Shown here piece by piece: positions 24,104 to 35,833 of a stretch of DNA of 64,000 nt. The stretch is from Polytrichum commune (Eukaryota; Streptophyta; Polytrichopsida; Polytrichales; Polytrichaceae): contig OX485807.1 of assembly GCA_950295325.1 (NCBI GenBank), forward strand, positions 8,213,001-8,277,000, read 5' to 3'. Under the pieces are notes generated by a model. The model did no database searches, was not told the origin of the DNA, and saw only the letters and a program-made list of their open reading frames with translations. Numbering within the stretch: the stretch's first letter is position 1; every line of letters starts with the position of its first letter. The translations under genes were made by a program, and so were the position numbers.

Positions 24104-24233
24104 CATAACATTGTTCAAATCCATAAATGTGTCCTATGCGACTGACAATATTCCACGTAGGATTCCCGGATATTCCCCATATTTAGATAGAATATCCCCA
24201 CTGAACACTGTTATGGATCAGAATAATGTTATG
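24104..24233. mobile_element. Palindromic element family D, copy 1 (worn)
   Basis: The left arm (CATAACATTGTTCAAATCCATAA..GACTGACAATATTCCACGTAG..ATTCCCGGATATT) matches the perfect palindrome at 43150-43316. The right arm is shortened but still ends GTTATGGATCAGAATAATGTTATG. Both ends are therefore present, with an internal deletion. Confidence 0.75.
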
Positions 24234-24518
24234 TAAGAAACGATCTATAGAAAATGCTAATTAACTCAAAACGTTTGAAAATGTGTTCTTGAAGGTGTTG
24301 CGCACTTAGCTCCACTTATGAGCTTCCAAATATAAAACCATATATTTGAAATATGCAGGAAGTCATTTTAAAGGTTCGAAAATTCATTGGAGATAAGAAT
24401 CAAAGGTTTGTGAAATCCTTTGAGCATACATTATGAGTATTCAGTGATGCGCGGTTATCCATGTGTAACAGTTGATGGTATCGTGGTTGAAAAGATGTAC
24501 ACTAACTGAAGAGAAGTA

Positions 24519-24892
24519 CACTAAATATGTTATTTAGTGTCACACAGTCACATGGTATTTAATGTCACTGTGGTACTTGTTGGATGACACTTCTCATGAT
24601 TAAGTTGACAAATATTGTCATGGATGATGGATGAGTTCATCCATTGGCCAAAACCCTACCTTCTCTGGCGATGAAATGTAGTCATGGGTGATTGAAATTT
24701 GGATGAAAATTCACTTGGTAAGTGACAGTAATTGTAACACTATAAATCTATAATCCCCCACATGTTTACAAGGAATGAATGACAAACAACATTGGGTTAA
24801 CATTTAGTGTTTGTGACACTATTCTGTGGTTTACAATTAGTATTGAGCAAGACAATTATTAGAGTTGGTGACACTAAATATCATATTTAGTG
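24519..24892 (+). mobile_element. MITE family E, copy 1 (complete)
   Basis: A 374-bp element with 25-bp TIRs that differ at one position: CACTAAATATG(T/A)TATTTAGTGTCAC at each end. Each TIR is itself nearly palindromic (CACTAAATA..TATTTAGTG). TA flanks both ends (24517-24518 and 24893-24894), which would fit a Tc1/mariner-type TSD; the CACTA start would alternatively suggest the CACTA superfamily. The internal landmarks CATGG(G/A)TGATT.AAATTTGG, GTAAGTGACA, ACAAGGAATGA and TATTGAGCAAGACAA are shared with copies at about 41680, 45004 and 50408. Non-coding. Confidence 0.8.
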
Positions 24893-25374
24893 TAGCTTAT
24901 CAAATCATCAATAGAGCATGCATGCATTACCCTTATTATCCCTGAGATTTTATGAGTCAAATTTTTTGACACAAAAGTCATGTAATAGCCTTGAGAGATT
25001 CTATTGTAGAAGTCTATAACTTACATACACCTTTTTTTCTCTTAAAAAGTTTGAATGAATGGACAATTTAAAGCAATTTTCCCAGGGTAAGTCAACAAAT
25101 ATGGCTAGGGGCATGTCAACCAAAATTAGCACACTAATTTAACTTTGATTTCAAAATGACAAAGGCCCTTTCAAATGGTAAGTCACAAGATGTATAACCT
25201 CAATCCTAATGAGGAATTTCCTTTCTTTCACATTTTGACAGTTTCACTTCAAGAATGAACTCGCTACCAATTGCTTATTTACTAAGTGGAAGTGAGCATA
25301 TAAATTGAAATTCGAACACTAAAGGTGAGATGCACTCAATACAAGGCGACATTCGAGAATGCAATGACAAACTA

Positions 25375-25448
25375 ACATTTAAGTATATTTGGACAAATCA
25401 CTTGTCCAAACATAATAAGGGATGTGCACTTGTGGGGACAAAAACATG

Positions 25449-25485
<37 letters not shown>

Positions 25486-25570
25486 TAATAACCACAACTT
25501 CGAATGTTTGTATTCCATGTTCGCCAACCACCATGTTTGTATAGTTTTGTGATCTAGTGTACATCATATT
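25375..25570 (+). repeat. Dispersed repeat family H, copy 1, with (CAA)n
   Basis: Contains a CAA microsatellite at 25449-25485. Its flanks, TTGTCCAAACATAATAAGGG on one side and ACTTCGAATGTTTGTATTCCATGTTCGCCA..ACCATGTTTGT..ATCATATTG on the other, recur in inverted orientation at about 35500-35700, where the CAA/TTG tract is degenerate. Confidence 0.75.
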
Positions 25571-25759
25571 GGCGGTTGGAATTGCCCATAATTCATGTAT
25601 AAATCCAAATAGACTTAAATCCTAGTCGAACAACTTTATCTGAAGTCGGATAGGACGGGCAACATTTTTTGGTTGGGTTCAAAAAAATTGTTTGGGGACT
25701 GCCCAAGAGTTACACACCCTAGGCCTTGACCTTTATCCTATCAGGAGACCCCTCCTCCC

Positions 25760-26257
25760 AAAAGCTCATAGCGAGCCAGGAGCCGTGACCATGAGATTGT
25801 GAGAGCCCAAAAAAAAGTGTCCAGAGACTATCGCGAGACACCTCCGAAATCACGTAGTGTGGTCACAGACCCTCAAGTGTAGTGGTGAAGTCATACGTAA
25901 CTGGGTCCTCAACCAAATGCTATTCCAATGAACGTCTATTCATGCACGTCCTCAAACATGATAAAATAGAATAAATCAACATTTATGACCGTTTGGAGTG
26001 CCATGGTCTTCTGGTTTTGTGTTAGACATACCTCCAAGAAATGGTTTTTGAAAATAGTTAAAGTGACCATGAAACATGATCCATTTGATGCCATGTTAGG
26101 AACCCATGTAGACTTTACATCCATCTTGCATTCACATACTCCGTTGGTCCCTCAAGCGAAGTGTGAAGCGATCTTGGACCAGCTCCGCCCTTTCCACCAA
26201 TGAGAGTGCTTGAAGTGTAATGGTCACGGGCTCTCAGTCTCGTGTGTGAAGTGGCCC
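25760..26257 (+). mobile_element. Tourist-like MITE family B, copy 1 (left end worn)
   Basis: The right end CTCGTGTGTGAAGTGGCCC is followed by TAA (26258-26260). The left end retains GCTCATAGCGAGCCAGGAGCCGTGACCA but has lost the terminal GGGCCACTTCACA. The interior matches 58702-59235: CCTCAAGTGTAGTG..GAAGTCATA, CCATGGTCT.C.GGTTTT, AAAGTGACCATGAAACATGATCCATTT and CGTTGGTCCCTCAAGCG. Non-coding. Confidence 0.75.
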
Positions 26258-28200
26258 TAAGGTATTGCTTACATGGATTTTCCCACCTAGGCAATGATTT
26301 TAACCCCAAGCCTACCTGTCTGCTGACGTGGCTGGTCTTAAAACCCCAAGACTCTTACCCAGATGTTGATGAACCCATCCTGCTGCACAAACCTCATTAC
26401 CGACTATTTCAATACTTCTAGCCTTTGTGTTGGCACGCTGTGATTGGCCAGGGTTTAGGCGGCTCTAGTTTTAGCACAACCAGTAGGCTAAAACCCCAGC
26501 TCTAAACTTAACTGCAAATGCGAAAGTGCCTGTACTTAAAAACGTTCATTTCTAACACCCTAGCTAGCCAATTGAACGGGTGTACTGTGTGAACAAGAAG
26601 CTTGAGAACAGGTTCAGGCCTTTTTAAACAAAAGCTTTCACTTTCACTGAGTGAAGTGAAATATCTTTAGCTGACATATCTTGCAACATTAACTTGAGGT
26701 TCAGATAAATTGCAATGCTTCAATTAAGATTCTGCTAAAAAGTAATATCAATGTCAGTGCCAAACTATTTTAACTACCATCAACTTAACTTGCACACACT
26801 TAAGCTAGGATTTGCTCGAAGCAGCTAGCCTCTAGCCCTTTCAGTTGCTACTTTGTTGATTGCATGAATGGTTAGCTTTAAACCTGCTCATGTTTTACCT
26901 GTTGTTTTGGCAGGTACTGGGAATGCAATTATGTCAACAACCAAAAGATTGGCTCGAGATGTGTCTCAGAATGAAGCCTTTAATGTGGGAATATGCACGA
27001 AGGGGAATAGAAATCCGAATGGGTGTAGCAACAAAGGCCAAATGGCAGCAATCTTGAATGTGAAATTCAGACTGAGGAATCAGTAGAAATCCTGAGTTCC
27101 TGACGTCTTGAGAGATAAATTCTGCCTCCAAGTTTGCTCCGGTAGGAGCGAGATGTGTTAGGAAAAAAAAATCAACTCTTGAATCCGCAAGCCTGATGCA
27201 ATGAGTAATTGGTTGTTGACATGCGTGGTAATTTTTAATCTTTAGCGTGCCAGCCACGAATTAATCGAACAATGGCTGCAACGTCCTGAGGATAACCATA
27301 TTAATTATAGGGCTTGGACTGCATTGAGTCATGAATTGCAAAGAATCTCCAGCCCATCTCTAGTCCAAATTGGCCAACTATTTGATTGGGAAACACCAAA
27401 TGAAGTGTACAATCTACAAATCGAGGCGAGTTGTTTCTCGTGTTCGTGAAAGGGGAGACTGGCCAAGTGCAAGTCAATCTGAAAGGCAGATATTTCATCT
27501 GGATGTCCTTTAGATTTGGCAGACTAGGTAATCAACTTGCTCAAATGGAAGTGAAAGCAACTTCACAGCACGATATTAAAACCCACAATGACCTTGACCA
27601 TCCATCTCGAAATGCAACTGACCAGCATTTAATGTTGGGTCAGTGTTTGATACATACTCCCAAGGGCAAAATTTCGTTTCAGTGATAACTCCATCATTTT
27701 AGCTAGTGATTCATTCGACAACACTAATTCAACTTATAGTTCAGTTTAATGGTCTTGCAACAATTAAATACAAAAACAAAAGATCAAAATTAAGCATCGA
27801 ATTTTGTATTGTAGTTTGGTTGTAGTTGAGTCAATGTGAAATGAGTCAGTGTTGATGATAAAGGGATGTAGAGGTTTGTGTCCTATGCCCTATGTCCTAT
27901 GTCATGGGAGGGGGAAAAAAATTAAAATAAAAAATAAAAAATCTTGACCCATGTAAAAGTGACAACATTGTACCGTGCAGGATTGGAAAAACAAATGTGA
28001 GAATTTTTTTAAAAAAACAAAAGAAAGAATGTGCAGTCATGGATTGCCTTACAATTGAAAAGAGGTGACAAACATGTGGATGTGGCTTGCAATCTATGAG
28101 CACCCATCAGTACTCCTTGGGATGATGGTTATGGTCATGGTCATGGTCATGTGACACTGACTGTGATCTTTGTTCTGAATCATGCATTTCTCTTCCAGAA
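26258..28200. other. Intergenic sequence without a supported gene
   Basis: This long stretch is less AT-rich than its surroundings and appears largely unique within the window. A splice-acceptor-like TTTTGGCAG precedes an open frame at 26914-27086, but the encoded peptide has no recognised family. Overlapping frames at 27301-27685 are also unassigned. A C-poor stretch with A/T homopolymers occupies 27900-28030. Confidence 0.3.
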
Positions 28201-28234
28201 TTATAATTGCCGATCAAGATCTTGCAGCACTGCT

Positions 28235-28790
28235 GTCAGTGCATTTCGTGCACCAACTATGGTGGCATTTCATCCATGCACAAGTGTCTGAATTCTTATT
28301 GAGATGAATGTTGTGCCAAAACACAACTGTGAGGATCGATGAAAGTCACACGCACCTCACCACAACTTCAGTTAGTACTCAAATGTTAGTATTGCACTAT
28401 TTTCACAGGTCCTAATGAAGCTGTAGAAAGAAAGTTTCATCATCTCAAGCCACTTGGATCATGTCAAAAGATTCAAGAAATTGCTGAGTCTATGTTGTTC
28501 CTTGACAACTTGACCCGGGCAATACCCATTATCTGACATCTCTGTGTCAATGCATCCGATGCACCAACTGTTGCAATTGATCCATCGCAGAGTGTAGACC
28601 TGGACACCTCAAGATATAAATCTTGTGCCAAAACAGAACTGCTGTTAGGATGAATCTCACCAATGACATGTCACCCCACCTCAACCCAACTGTTAGTATC
28701 CAAGTATCTCCACACCTACTTAATCTGCACAATAAAACGTTTCATCATCTCAAGGAAAACGGACGTCAAAAGTTGGCTGGTTTCTTGGAT
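28235..28790 (+). repeat. Ancient tandem duplication, units about 300 bp apart
   Basis: About 28240-28480 and about 28545-28780 share the ordered blocks GCACCAACT, CATCCATGCA/CATCGCA, TTGTGCCAAAACA.AACTG, GATGAA..TCAC, AGTTAGTA/CTGTTAGTATC, GTTTCATCATCTCAAG and TCAAAAG. Many indels separate them, so the unit is probably non-coding now. Confidence 0.5.
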
Positions 28791-29035
28791 TCCTTGATTT
28801 CTGCTCATTCCTCAAACCATAGCCAGCTCCATCAACACCACAATCACATGCAGTGCCTCTCCAGCAATAAGAGAGAATCAATCCTAGACAATGCAGGGAA
28901 AGCGCCCATTAAAAGCCTGTAGGGGAAGAAATTCTAATTGGAGCCAACATAAACAAACATGTTCTCATGTCGAACAAAGAACAACTGGCCGGGGGAAAAG
29001 GACTCACGAAAGAACATTCCCAACTCCCTGCGCAC

Positions 29036-29116
29036 GTGCTCGGCAGGATTCGAACCTGCGCGGGCAAAGCCCACATGATTTCTAGTCATGCCCGATAACC
29101 ACTCCGGCACGAGCAC
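29036..29116 (-). tRNA. trnS-AGA: tRNA-Ser(AGA), copy 2
   Basis: Identical over all 81 nt to the gene at 20833-20913, including the non-standard but fully paired acceptor stem GTGCTCG/CGAGCAC, anticodon AGA, long variable arm and intact box B. Flanking sequences differ from copy 1. On the transcribed strand a TTTT terminator appears about 40 nt downstream. CAA occurs shortly upstream of the 5' end. Confidence 0.92.
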
Positions 29117-29315
29117 CTGTCATGATTGAATCATCCATTAACAAAACCTCGTTGGTAAATAATAAGACTCTACGTTCCCCTTCGTTCCCACCCATAGGGG
29201 ACAAATATGTCAATGAATTGTAGTGGATGAAAATGTGGAAATTGTCCTCAATGGCAGCAAGGGTCCTCCAAGTGCACTATGTGACTTATTAGGGGCTTCT
29301 CATCTACTCCGTTAA

Positions 29316-29767
29316 ATGGCATTTAGTGTCACGTACACTAATGCCAATCGGTGTAAACTAAATGCCTAGAGGCCTAGTAGTGCCACATGTGCTAATCCTA
29401 AACATGACATTAGTTGTAGACATAAGTCATTTTTTGAAGTGCATAATTGTTTGCGTATGATATTTAGCGTAGCATAATGGAGTGTTTAAGATGAGAGTTT
29501 TACATTTTCAAGAGGAAGATATTAGTGAGCGTGTTACTGTCAAGTGTCGTGGCTTTACATTTGTAATCAACTTTGTTGATCATTATGTAGCTTAGACATA
29601 GATCTCATGCTAGAGTTGAGCATATGTATGCCAAAATATCAGTAAGCACACTAAATGCCAAGATTCGTGAGGTTGTACTAATGGTCAAGTTGTTGGTCAT
29701 TAGCGTAACCTAGTATAAGCCTCGTAATATGGTAGGTGAAATTATTACCCAGGTGCCACTAAATGCC
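29316..29767 (-). mobile_element. Repeat family A, copy 4 (inverted)
   Basis: A 452-bp copy with both ends readable: GGCATTTAGTGTCAC at the left and GTGCCACTAAATGCC at the right, an inverted pair with one mismatch over about 15 bp. The interior is collinear with copies 3 and 6: ATGCCTAGAGGCCTAGTAGTG, TTTTTGAAGTGCATAA, TGATATTTAGCGTAGCA, and GTTGATCATTATGTAGC..TAGACATAGA.CTCAT. Confidence 0.7.
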
Positions 29768-32227
29768 CGTGAACGATGTAGTGAACTAGAATTAATTATA
29801 ATTTGAAGTCGTACCAACCTTAATCAAAGCTAGCACAAGCTAAGCATAAGCAAGCGGCCTTGTGTTTTGGCTCTCCTCATGAGTTAATTTCAAGTAAACT
29901 AGTTAACTTTATTAATTAGGTTAAGTATTGTTGTGATCATGAAACTACTATGCTAAACATCTGATTTAGTATGGCCCAAACTATTTATCATCGACTCACA
30001 TTAATCATCTTGCAAAATCACTGGGTGGTAACTAGAGAGAGCGTCACTTGACACTTGAACCTGCTACATGGCAAAACACGAAGACCACCCTATAAAAAAC
30101 ACGAAACCAAATATCAAAAACCATGATATTTGATAACTGAAGTACCATGTCACCCTATCAATCTTATCATCGGTTAAAAGTAATTAGCGTAGTAGCTATG
30201 CCCTTTTATACCCCACACACACCAATAAATATATGTAGAGACAAAAAAATCACACTTGCACGTCAATGTCATGTGAATGTCTCCGTGCATGATTTATCCA
30301 ACACTATGTAGTAGGTCATGCATGAAGGTTCCGAATAGGTTCTATATTTTGGGGTTGGGTAGTAAGGTCTCCATTCCTTTGAATAATAGTTGAGTAGGTT
30401 AAGCCATCACCGTCCCAAAATGTAAAAGGTTGGGTGAAATGTCGGTCATGTGTACACTAGAGGGTACACAAAACGATGCCATGTTTACCGTCACAATCTT
30501 GGCCACCAAGAGATTTGTATTCACACTTGGGAGCTTGATTCTAACCTCTAGTGACACATTGCCCCAACCCCTAATAAGTGAGGTAACTTATCGTAACATC
30601 CTCCAAGAGGATCATGTTTGTATATTGCAAGTTAGTAGCGGATCTATTCGGAATGACAAAACACGGTTCAAAAATGAGACCATCACATTATTATGTTCAT
30701 GTGTCACATGGTTTCTTTTTTCTTTTTCTTTTTCTTTCAAATCACGACACAATGTGTAAGATGATTAGTTAAATCATCTTACACATAATGTATCATACGT
30801 TAAAGGACGCGGGGTCTCGGTATACGACCATATACACAATGTATATGGGTTTCATCAAGTTCATAAAATCACATTTTATATCTATGTGTTTGTAACCTTT
30901 GTATATACAATGTTTTATGTCAAGGAGAAAATGAAAATATTCTCATACTAGATGCTCATGTTCAAAATGCAACGTATGTATTTGCATCCAAGGGCATCCA
31001 GGTTGCGTATTTGAACTTGAGCCTTTCATAAGTGTTTCATTTCTTAAACTATTACACTCGAAGAATATGTTGATATTAGATATGGTCATCCTTGACATGA
31101 TTAGTGAAAAATGAAAGCATGTAGTTCAAATACGCTATTTTTTTCATGAAGAGGTGTAGCCTAGGCCTCTTAGATGTTTAGGGGTTCACCCCTAAATGTT
31201 GCAACAAAATCTCTCCAAAATCTCCTTAAATAGTTGTCTCATTCAACAATTCTTAAAGGAAATGTGTAGGTTTCTTATGGTAGATTAGACCTTACGGATG
31301 GCTCTTTGTAGTCATGATTGTTTATGGAAAATTTTAGTCATCCAAGTATAGGGTCCACTTTGAAGTTGCGACCTATAAATCATAAAACATGTACTTTTAA
31401 CAAAGACCAAGTTATATATTGAACTCCATGGTGCAAATAAATTAGGGTGTTTACAAATGAATCATGTTAGAGGAATTTTGAAACTAACATACCACAGGGT
31501 ACAGTATGGTGGAGACTTAAAATAATATTCATTAGGACCCCACACTATGGATGAGCACCATTGGATGACATCTCATGAATGTATCTTGGTAGTTGGATCC
31601 AATTTGTTGATTTAGATGCAAGAAAGGGCCTTGATAGGTAAATACATTTTGTGCGGCTTTATGAGCTCCCATTTAGGGTTTGCGGGAGCTATTCAAACTT
31701 TTCATGCATAGGCAAACTCTTACCTTCTTGCGAACTTGGCAAAATGGCGATGGTTGATTGTTGAAGGTTGTATTGTAGGTGCACACACATAGTTGCGCTC
31801 CTTAGGTGCGCCCATACCAAGCTCCAACTTTCCTAGTTTCAAATTTGTGCTTGTTTGTTAGATGGGTAGGGTTTGGGGTTCTAATATGTTGTTGGGATTT
31901 CTCACATTTTTGGGGGAGCATTGTCGACACAAAGGAAAGGAGTGACATGAGTAGTAGGCGTTAATGTGAGCGACTCGAGGTACTCCGTTCTAGTGAGGTT
32001 GTTGATCATAAACTAAGTTTGCAATGTCTCTAAAGTTCAAATTGTTCTCACTTGCTTATTCCAATGCTAGTCCAAAACTTATTGGACCTTGTGAGTGTGA
32101 TGAGGGCTACATATCTGCTAAACTCATACCATTACTTGAAAGTATTCATCTTGTAGATTAGCCCTTTCGATTCTTTGATTACTACAAGTAGATGCATGAT
32201 CAACTGCAAGCTTGAGGGGCTCAATAG
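29768..32227. other. AT-rich intergenic sequence with small hairpins
   Basis: Two short perfect or near-perfect hairpins lie close together: TGTGTAAGATGAT facing ATCATCTTACACA (about 30754-30786) and ACCATATACA facing TGTATATGGGT (about 30827-30851). No supported gene. The frame at 30430-30759 has no known domain. Confidence 0.4.
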
Positions 32228-32602
32228 TTGTATATGTTATACCTAGTTGTTCCCAACCTTGAAACAAGAAAGGATATTAGTGTGGTTGATCCGAATTTTG
32301 ATTATGACTCCCAACAAACTTTAAAGTCCATACGGAGGAGGATAAAGTCCAAAGATCTACCCCCCCCCCCCCTCCCCTTGATGACTATGACTAAGACATT
32401 GCCTCCACCTGCTAGTTCTATAGTTAGTGGTGAGAACACTTACCATGAGGTTATGGCTAGATACTTGATGGCCGAAGAGAAACGTAGGAAAGATATAAAA
32501 CTAATAACCTTTGAGGATCACCAATGGCACTTGAGGACTTCAGACCATAATATGTGGGTATATTGTGTGGAGTGTTGTAAAGAATTTGGATCCACCACAT
32601 GA
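32228..32602 (+). CDS. Hypothetical 124-aa open frame, doubtful (possible transposon remnant)
   Basis: I do not recognise the protein. It has a basic N-terminal half (SIRRRIKSKD at 34-43), a proline run at 45-49 encoded by a poly-C tract that is prone to length change, and a C-terminal half of plausible globular composition ending WVYCVECCKEFGSTT, whose CxxCC cluster might be the start of a metal-binding motif. The sequence continues open-looking but frame-broken after the stop, up to about 33060. A decayed transposon protein is the most likely explanation; nothing identifies the family. Confidence 0.22.
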   Translation: MYMLYLVVPNLETRKDISVVDPNFDYDSQQTLKSIRRRIKSKDLPPPPLPLMTMTKTLPPPASSIVSGENTYHEVMARYLMAEEKRRKDIKLITFEDHQWHLRTSDHNMWVYCVECCKEFGSTT

Positions 32603-33873
32603 GATCTTTCCAAGAACACAATCCACAACCTCCTTGCCAATTTTCAAAAAATTACCTCATGTCTAACATAGATATTTGAAATTGGTGCCAAAGAAAAGGA
32701 GTCCCCAATCACCAACCTTAAAAGGAAATTTTATTGTCTTGACTACATCTAACCTTCAAGCACTAGTGACTAAAGACATTTAGATACTAAAGTGCAATGA
32801 ATGAAATTTGGTCCGATGAGAAGAAGAAAAAAAACTATTTGTTCTAGTTGGGGATCTTGAATCGAAGGAAGTCATGTACTTTAGGTGTAAGGTTAGTTGT
32901 ACTTACTATGGGGATAATTCCTATCTTTGTCCTCCAAAAAAATAACCTAGAAGCTAATCTAGCCATTACATGAGTTGAGTGTCATTGAGTTGAAGGATCT
33001 CAAAGATGCTCCTATGTGATTCTTACTATGATGTGGAGGTGAATTGCAAAATTGTTATGGATGAGGAAATTTGAGAGTACAAACCCTAGTAGCTCATTGA
33101 ATTATTTTGGGTAGGATTTTAGGCAGAGGTTGTACGTGGCAAAGTTTTTGGAAGATTGTATAGTTTGCAATGTTAGGGTTAGAGTTAGGGTTTGGACTTT
33201 GTGTCTTGAGCGCATAAATATGAATGTTGTATATTGAGTGGTTATAACCACTTGAACTTGAACAATGACACAAATTGCTTCATATTTGAATGTGTATAGC
33301 CTAAACAAATTTTGTGATTGGTGTTTGTTGGTTGTATTATAATGCTACATGTATGTATGCAATTATGTTTTTAAAGAATTTTTTTGGAAGCAATTGCATG
33401 TATGTTTTAACACAAGCATTTTATCACCATTTCCATGTGTGTGTATTTTTTTTTATAAGTAGAGTGCTTGCCATGAAGCAAAATTGTGTGCATGTTGTAT
33501 TGATGTGTGAATGAATACCAAGTTAACCTACCCATAGGTTCCTCAAAAATAATGAATCTTAGAACATTACATAATAATAGGGTCCACAATATTTACGTTC
33601 TCCAATATAATCACCCCCCCCCCCCCAAGTTCAAATATCTTAAAGTGAAAGAATCTTCACTATGATGTCCTATAACTTTTTCATCTCAACTCTGATTTTA
33701 GCACTTGAAGCAACGAGCTTCATGATTCAAAACTGTTAAGTAGATGGAGACAATTCACAATCCCTCCAACACCCAAAAAATTATTTGAAGTTGGAATTCT
33801 TTGTCAAATGCCCGCATACCTAAACTATGATATCTATGATCATCTTATGGATTGAGGAACAATAGAAACCACG
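32603..33873. other. Intergenic sequence, possibly a continuation of a decayed coding region
   Basis: Frame-broken sequence to about 33060, then AT-rich DNA. A degenerate run of TTAGGG-like words occurs at about 33173-33198. A 14-15 base poly-C tract lies at about 33616. Confidence 0.3.
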
Positions 33874-34297
33874 GGGAGGTCACTCCATTGTCAAGTTGAA
33901 CACCACGTGCAAACAAAGTTTGATACCCCTATATTACATGCCATAGATAATTTTAAATTTTATGACATTTTTCTACATATACATAATCATTGATAGTATC
34001 TTTTGTATATTTAAAAAAAAATAGTCATCTTCGTGATTGTAGTAATTGTTTTAGTTCAATTTTGCGTCATTCTAGTTAGAAACGGTATGTTAAAAATTAT
34101 TAAAAAAAAAACAACAACAACAACATCAAACTTAGTTACCGTTTTTGACTATGTAATAGGTACCGTGTATACCTACTCATGAGAAAAATTTGATAAAAGT
34201 TTGACCCATTTTGGTGATGCTTTATGTAAAAGGTAGGATTTTTTACATGTAGAGTGTTCGCACGTGGTTGTTCAACTTTACAATGGAGTGACCTCCC
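33874..34297. mobile_element. Element S with long (about 45 bp) terminal inverted repeats
   Basis: A 424-bp element. The left end GGGAGGTCACTCCATTGTCA continues AGTTGAACACCACGTGCAAAC. The right end, read inverted, is GGGAGGTCACTCCATTGTAA continuing AGTTGAACAACCACGTGCGAAC. TIRs of this length are typical of Mutator-like elements, but a 9-bp TSD is not visible. The interior is AT-rich and non-coding. Confidence 0.75.
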
Positions 34298-35499
34298 TGT
34301 GATAAAAAGAATGGCTTGAGCAAAATTTTACTTGTCATTATCCATGAGATAAACCTTTCTACCACTTGTTTTTGGTGCACCCTACCATCTATGGTCTACC
34401 CAATCATAGTGGGTGTATCAAGATTAACCGGATATTTTCAGCCAACCACGTAGGGAACCTACAAACTTGATCCCTTGAAAAAGATAGATGTTGGTCAGCT
34501 TGTACATGCCCGTTCAAAGTGTACATCTTCGAAAGGATGCATTCATCATTCATGTGACTTCAGCTACGCTTAATACACGTCTCAAGATCAAAGACCAATT
34601 TGAGAATGAAGCAACCCTCATATTCCACACATGTAACAACATTGGAGTTGTCTCTTTTTTCCTTTTCTTTCTTTCTTTCTTTCTTTCAAGAAATGAAGAT
34701 TGGTAACACAAAAATATAAACACATGTTTGCGAACTCCATTTGGAATGTTATTTGAGCTACATATAACTTATCACATGAACATTGTCTTGCACCTTTAAA
34801 ATGACATCCCTTTTGGGTCCCTTTTGCATTCTCCAATCCTCTCGGGTCTTGATCGCCAATAACTCCACGACCAACCTTTTAGCAGGCAAGGACAGGTACA
34901 TGTTGTACCAAATAGTATGATGTTTGCCCAAGATGTGCTCATTATCAAAGGTGGGTAGCTCCATCCCTTTCCTCATTGGTCGCACAATTATTAATACTCT
35001 TGTTTGCCCGCTTGTTTATTCATGTCACCCTAAAGCTAGCACTTCACCCTTAAAGCTAGCACACTTTTAAACCTAATAAACCTAATAGCAAGCAAAGCAA
35101 ATCATAGTACTACTACACCCTTGGCGGTGTTCATGCATGATCATCACTCCTCAAGTAAAAGGCCCTCATCCGCACTCATAGGAGCCATTAACTCCTTTTA
35201 GACTCTTTTAGAAGTGAGGCCGCATGCTCCATCCATCTTCAAAGTTTACATATCTCATGTACACTTCTTTGCTCATTGAGTATTTTATAGAGGGCCCTTC
35301 TTTCAAGAATGTTTTAGTTGCATACGTTTGAAGAGAGAGAGAGAGACTTATGTGACATAATCGGTGGACAATAAAAAATCAAGATATGTGTGAGATTTTG
35401 GGAAGGATGGAGCATGCAACCTTGCTACTTTTTGAAAGGCCTGAAGAGCGGACGGTAAAGGATTAAAGTAAATTTGGAATTCTACATGTATTTAGGATA
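34298..35499. other. Intergenic sequence with a (TTTC)n tract
   Basis: A TTTC microsatellite lies at about 34667-34687. Overlapping short frames on both strands at 34488-34985 carry no known motif. No gene is claimed. Confidence 0.35.
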
Positions 35500-35700
35500 G
35501 TTCCAACCATCAATATGATGTACACAAGATTGTAAAAACTGCACAAATATGGTGGCTGGCGAACATGGAATACAAACATTTGAAGTTGTGGTTGTTGGGT
35601 TGTTGATTTTGTTGTTGTCGTTTGATGTTTTCCCCCGCAAGTAAACACCCCTTATTATTTTTGGACAAGTGGGTTTGTTTAAATATATGTAAATGCTAAC
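35500..35700 (-). repeat. Dispersed repeat family H, copy 2 (inverted relative to copy 1)
   Basis: Reverse complement of 25375-25570: CAATATGATGTACAC, ACAAATATGGTGGCTGGCGAACATGG, AATACAAACATTTGAAGTTGTGGTTGTTG, then a broken TTG tract, then CCTTATTATTTTTGGACAAGTG. The two copies are about 10 kb apart in inverted orientation. Confidence 0.7.
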
Positions 35701-35833
35701 GAAGGACCACTGCTACACTATAAAGAAGGGTTGTGACCACAAAAATACAAAGGCTCTTGGAACCCATTCAAAGGGCGTATGAAGGAAATTTGAATTTGTT
35801 GTTTTTGTGGTCACATGTCTTCTAGTGTACTAT

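Noticed and set aside
26914-27086. Open frame beginning near MSTTKRLARDVSQ after an acceptor-like TTTTGGCAG, faintly like the RAMP4 N terminus
   Set aside because: Only about six residues agree with RAMP4, and nothing of the later family blocks (KRGxVPETT, YPVGP, membrane segment) follows, so this is most likely chance.
28623-28922. 99-codon frame with His-rich and Ser-rich stretches
   Set aside because: It overlies one unit of an indel-rich non-coding duplication, and the other unit does not preserve the frame.
20650-29116. Minus-strand short frames sharing the peptide VPEWLSGMTRNHVGFARAGS at two places
   Set aside because: The shared peptide is just the translation of the two identical tRNA-Ser genes, not a protein family.
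33173-33198. TTAGGG-like words suggesting an interstitial telomere repeat
   Set aside because: Only two or three irregular units are present, far too short and degenerate to call telomeric.
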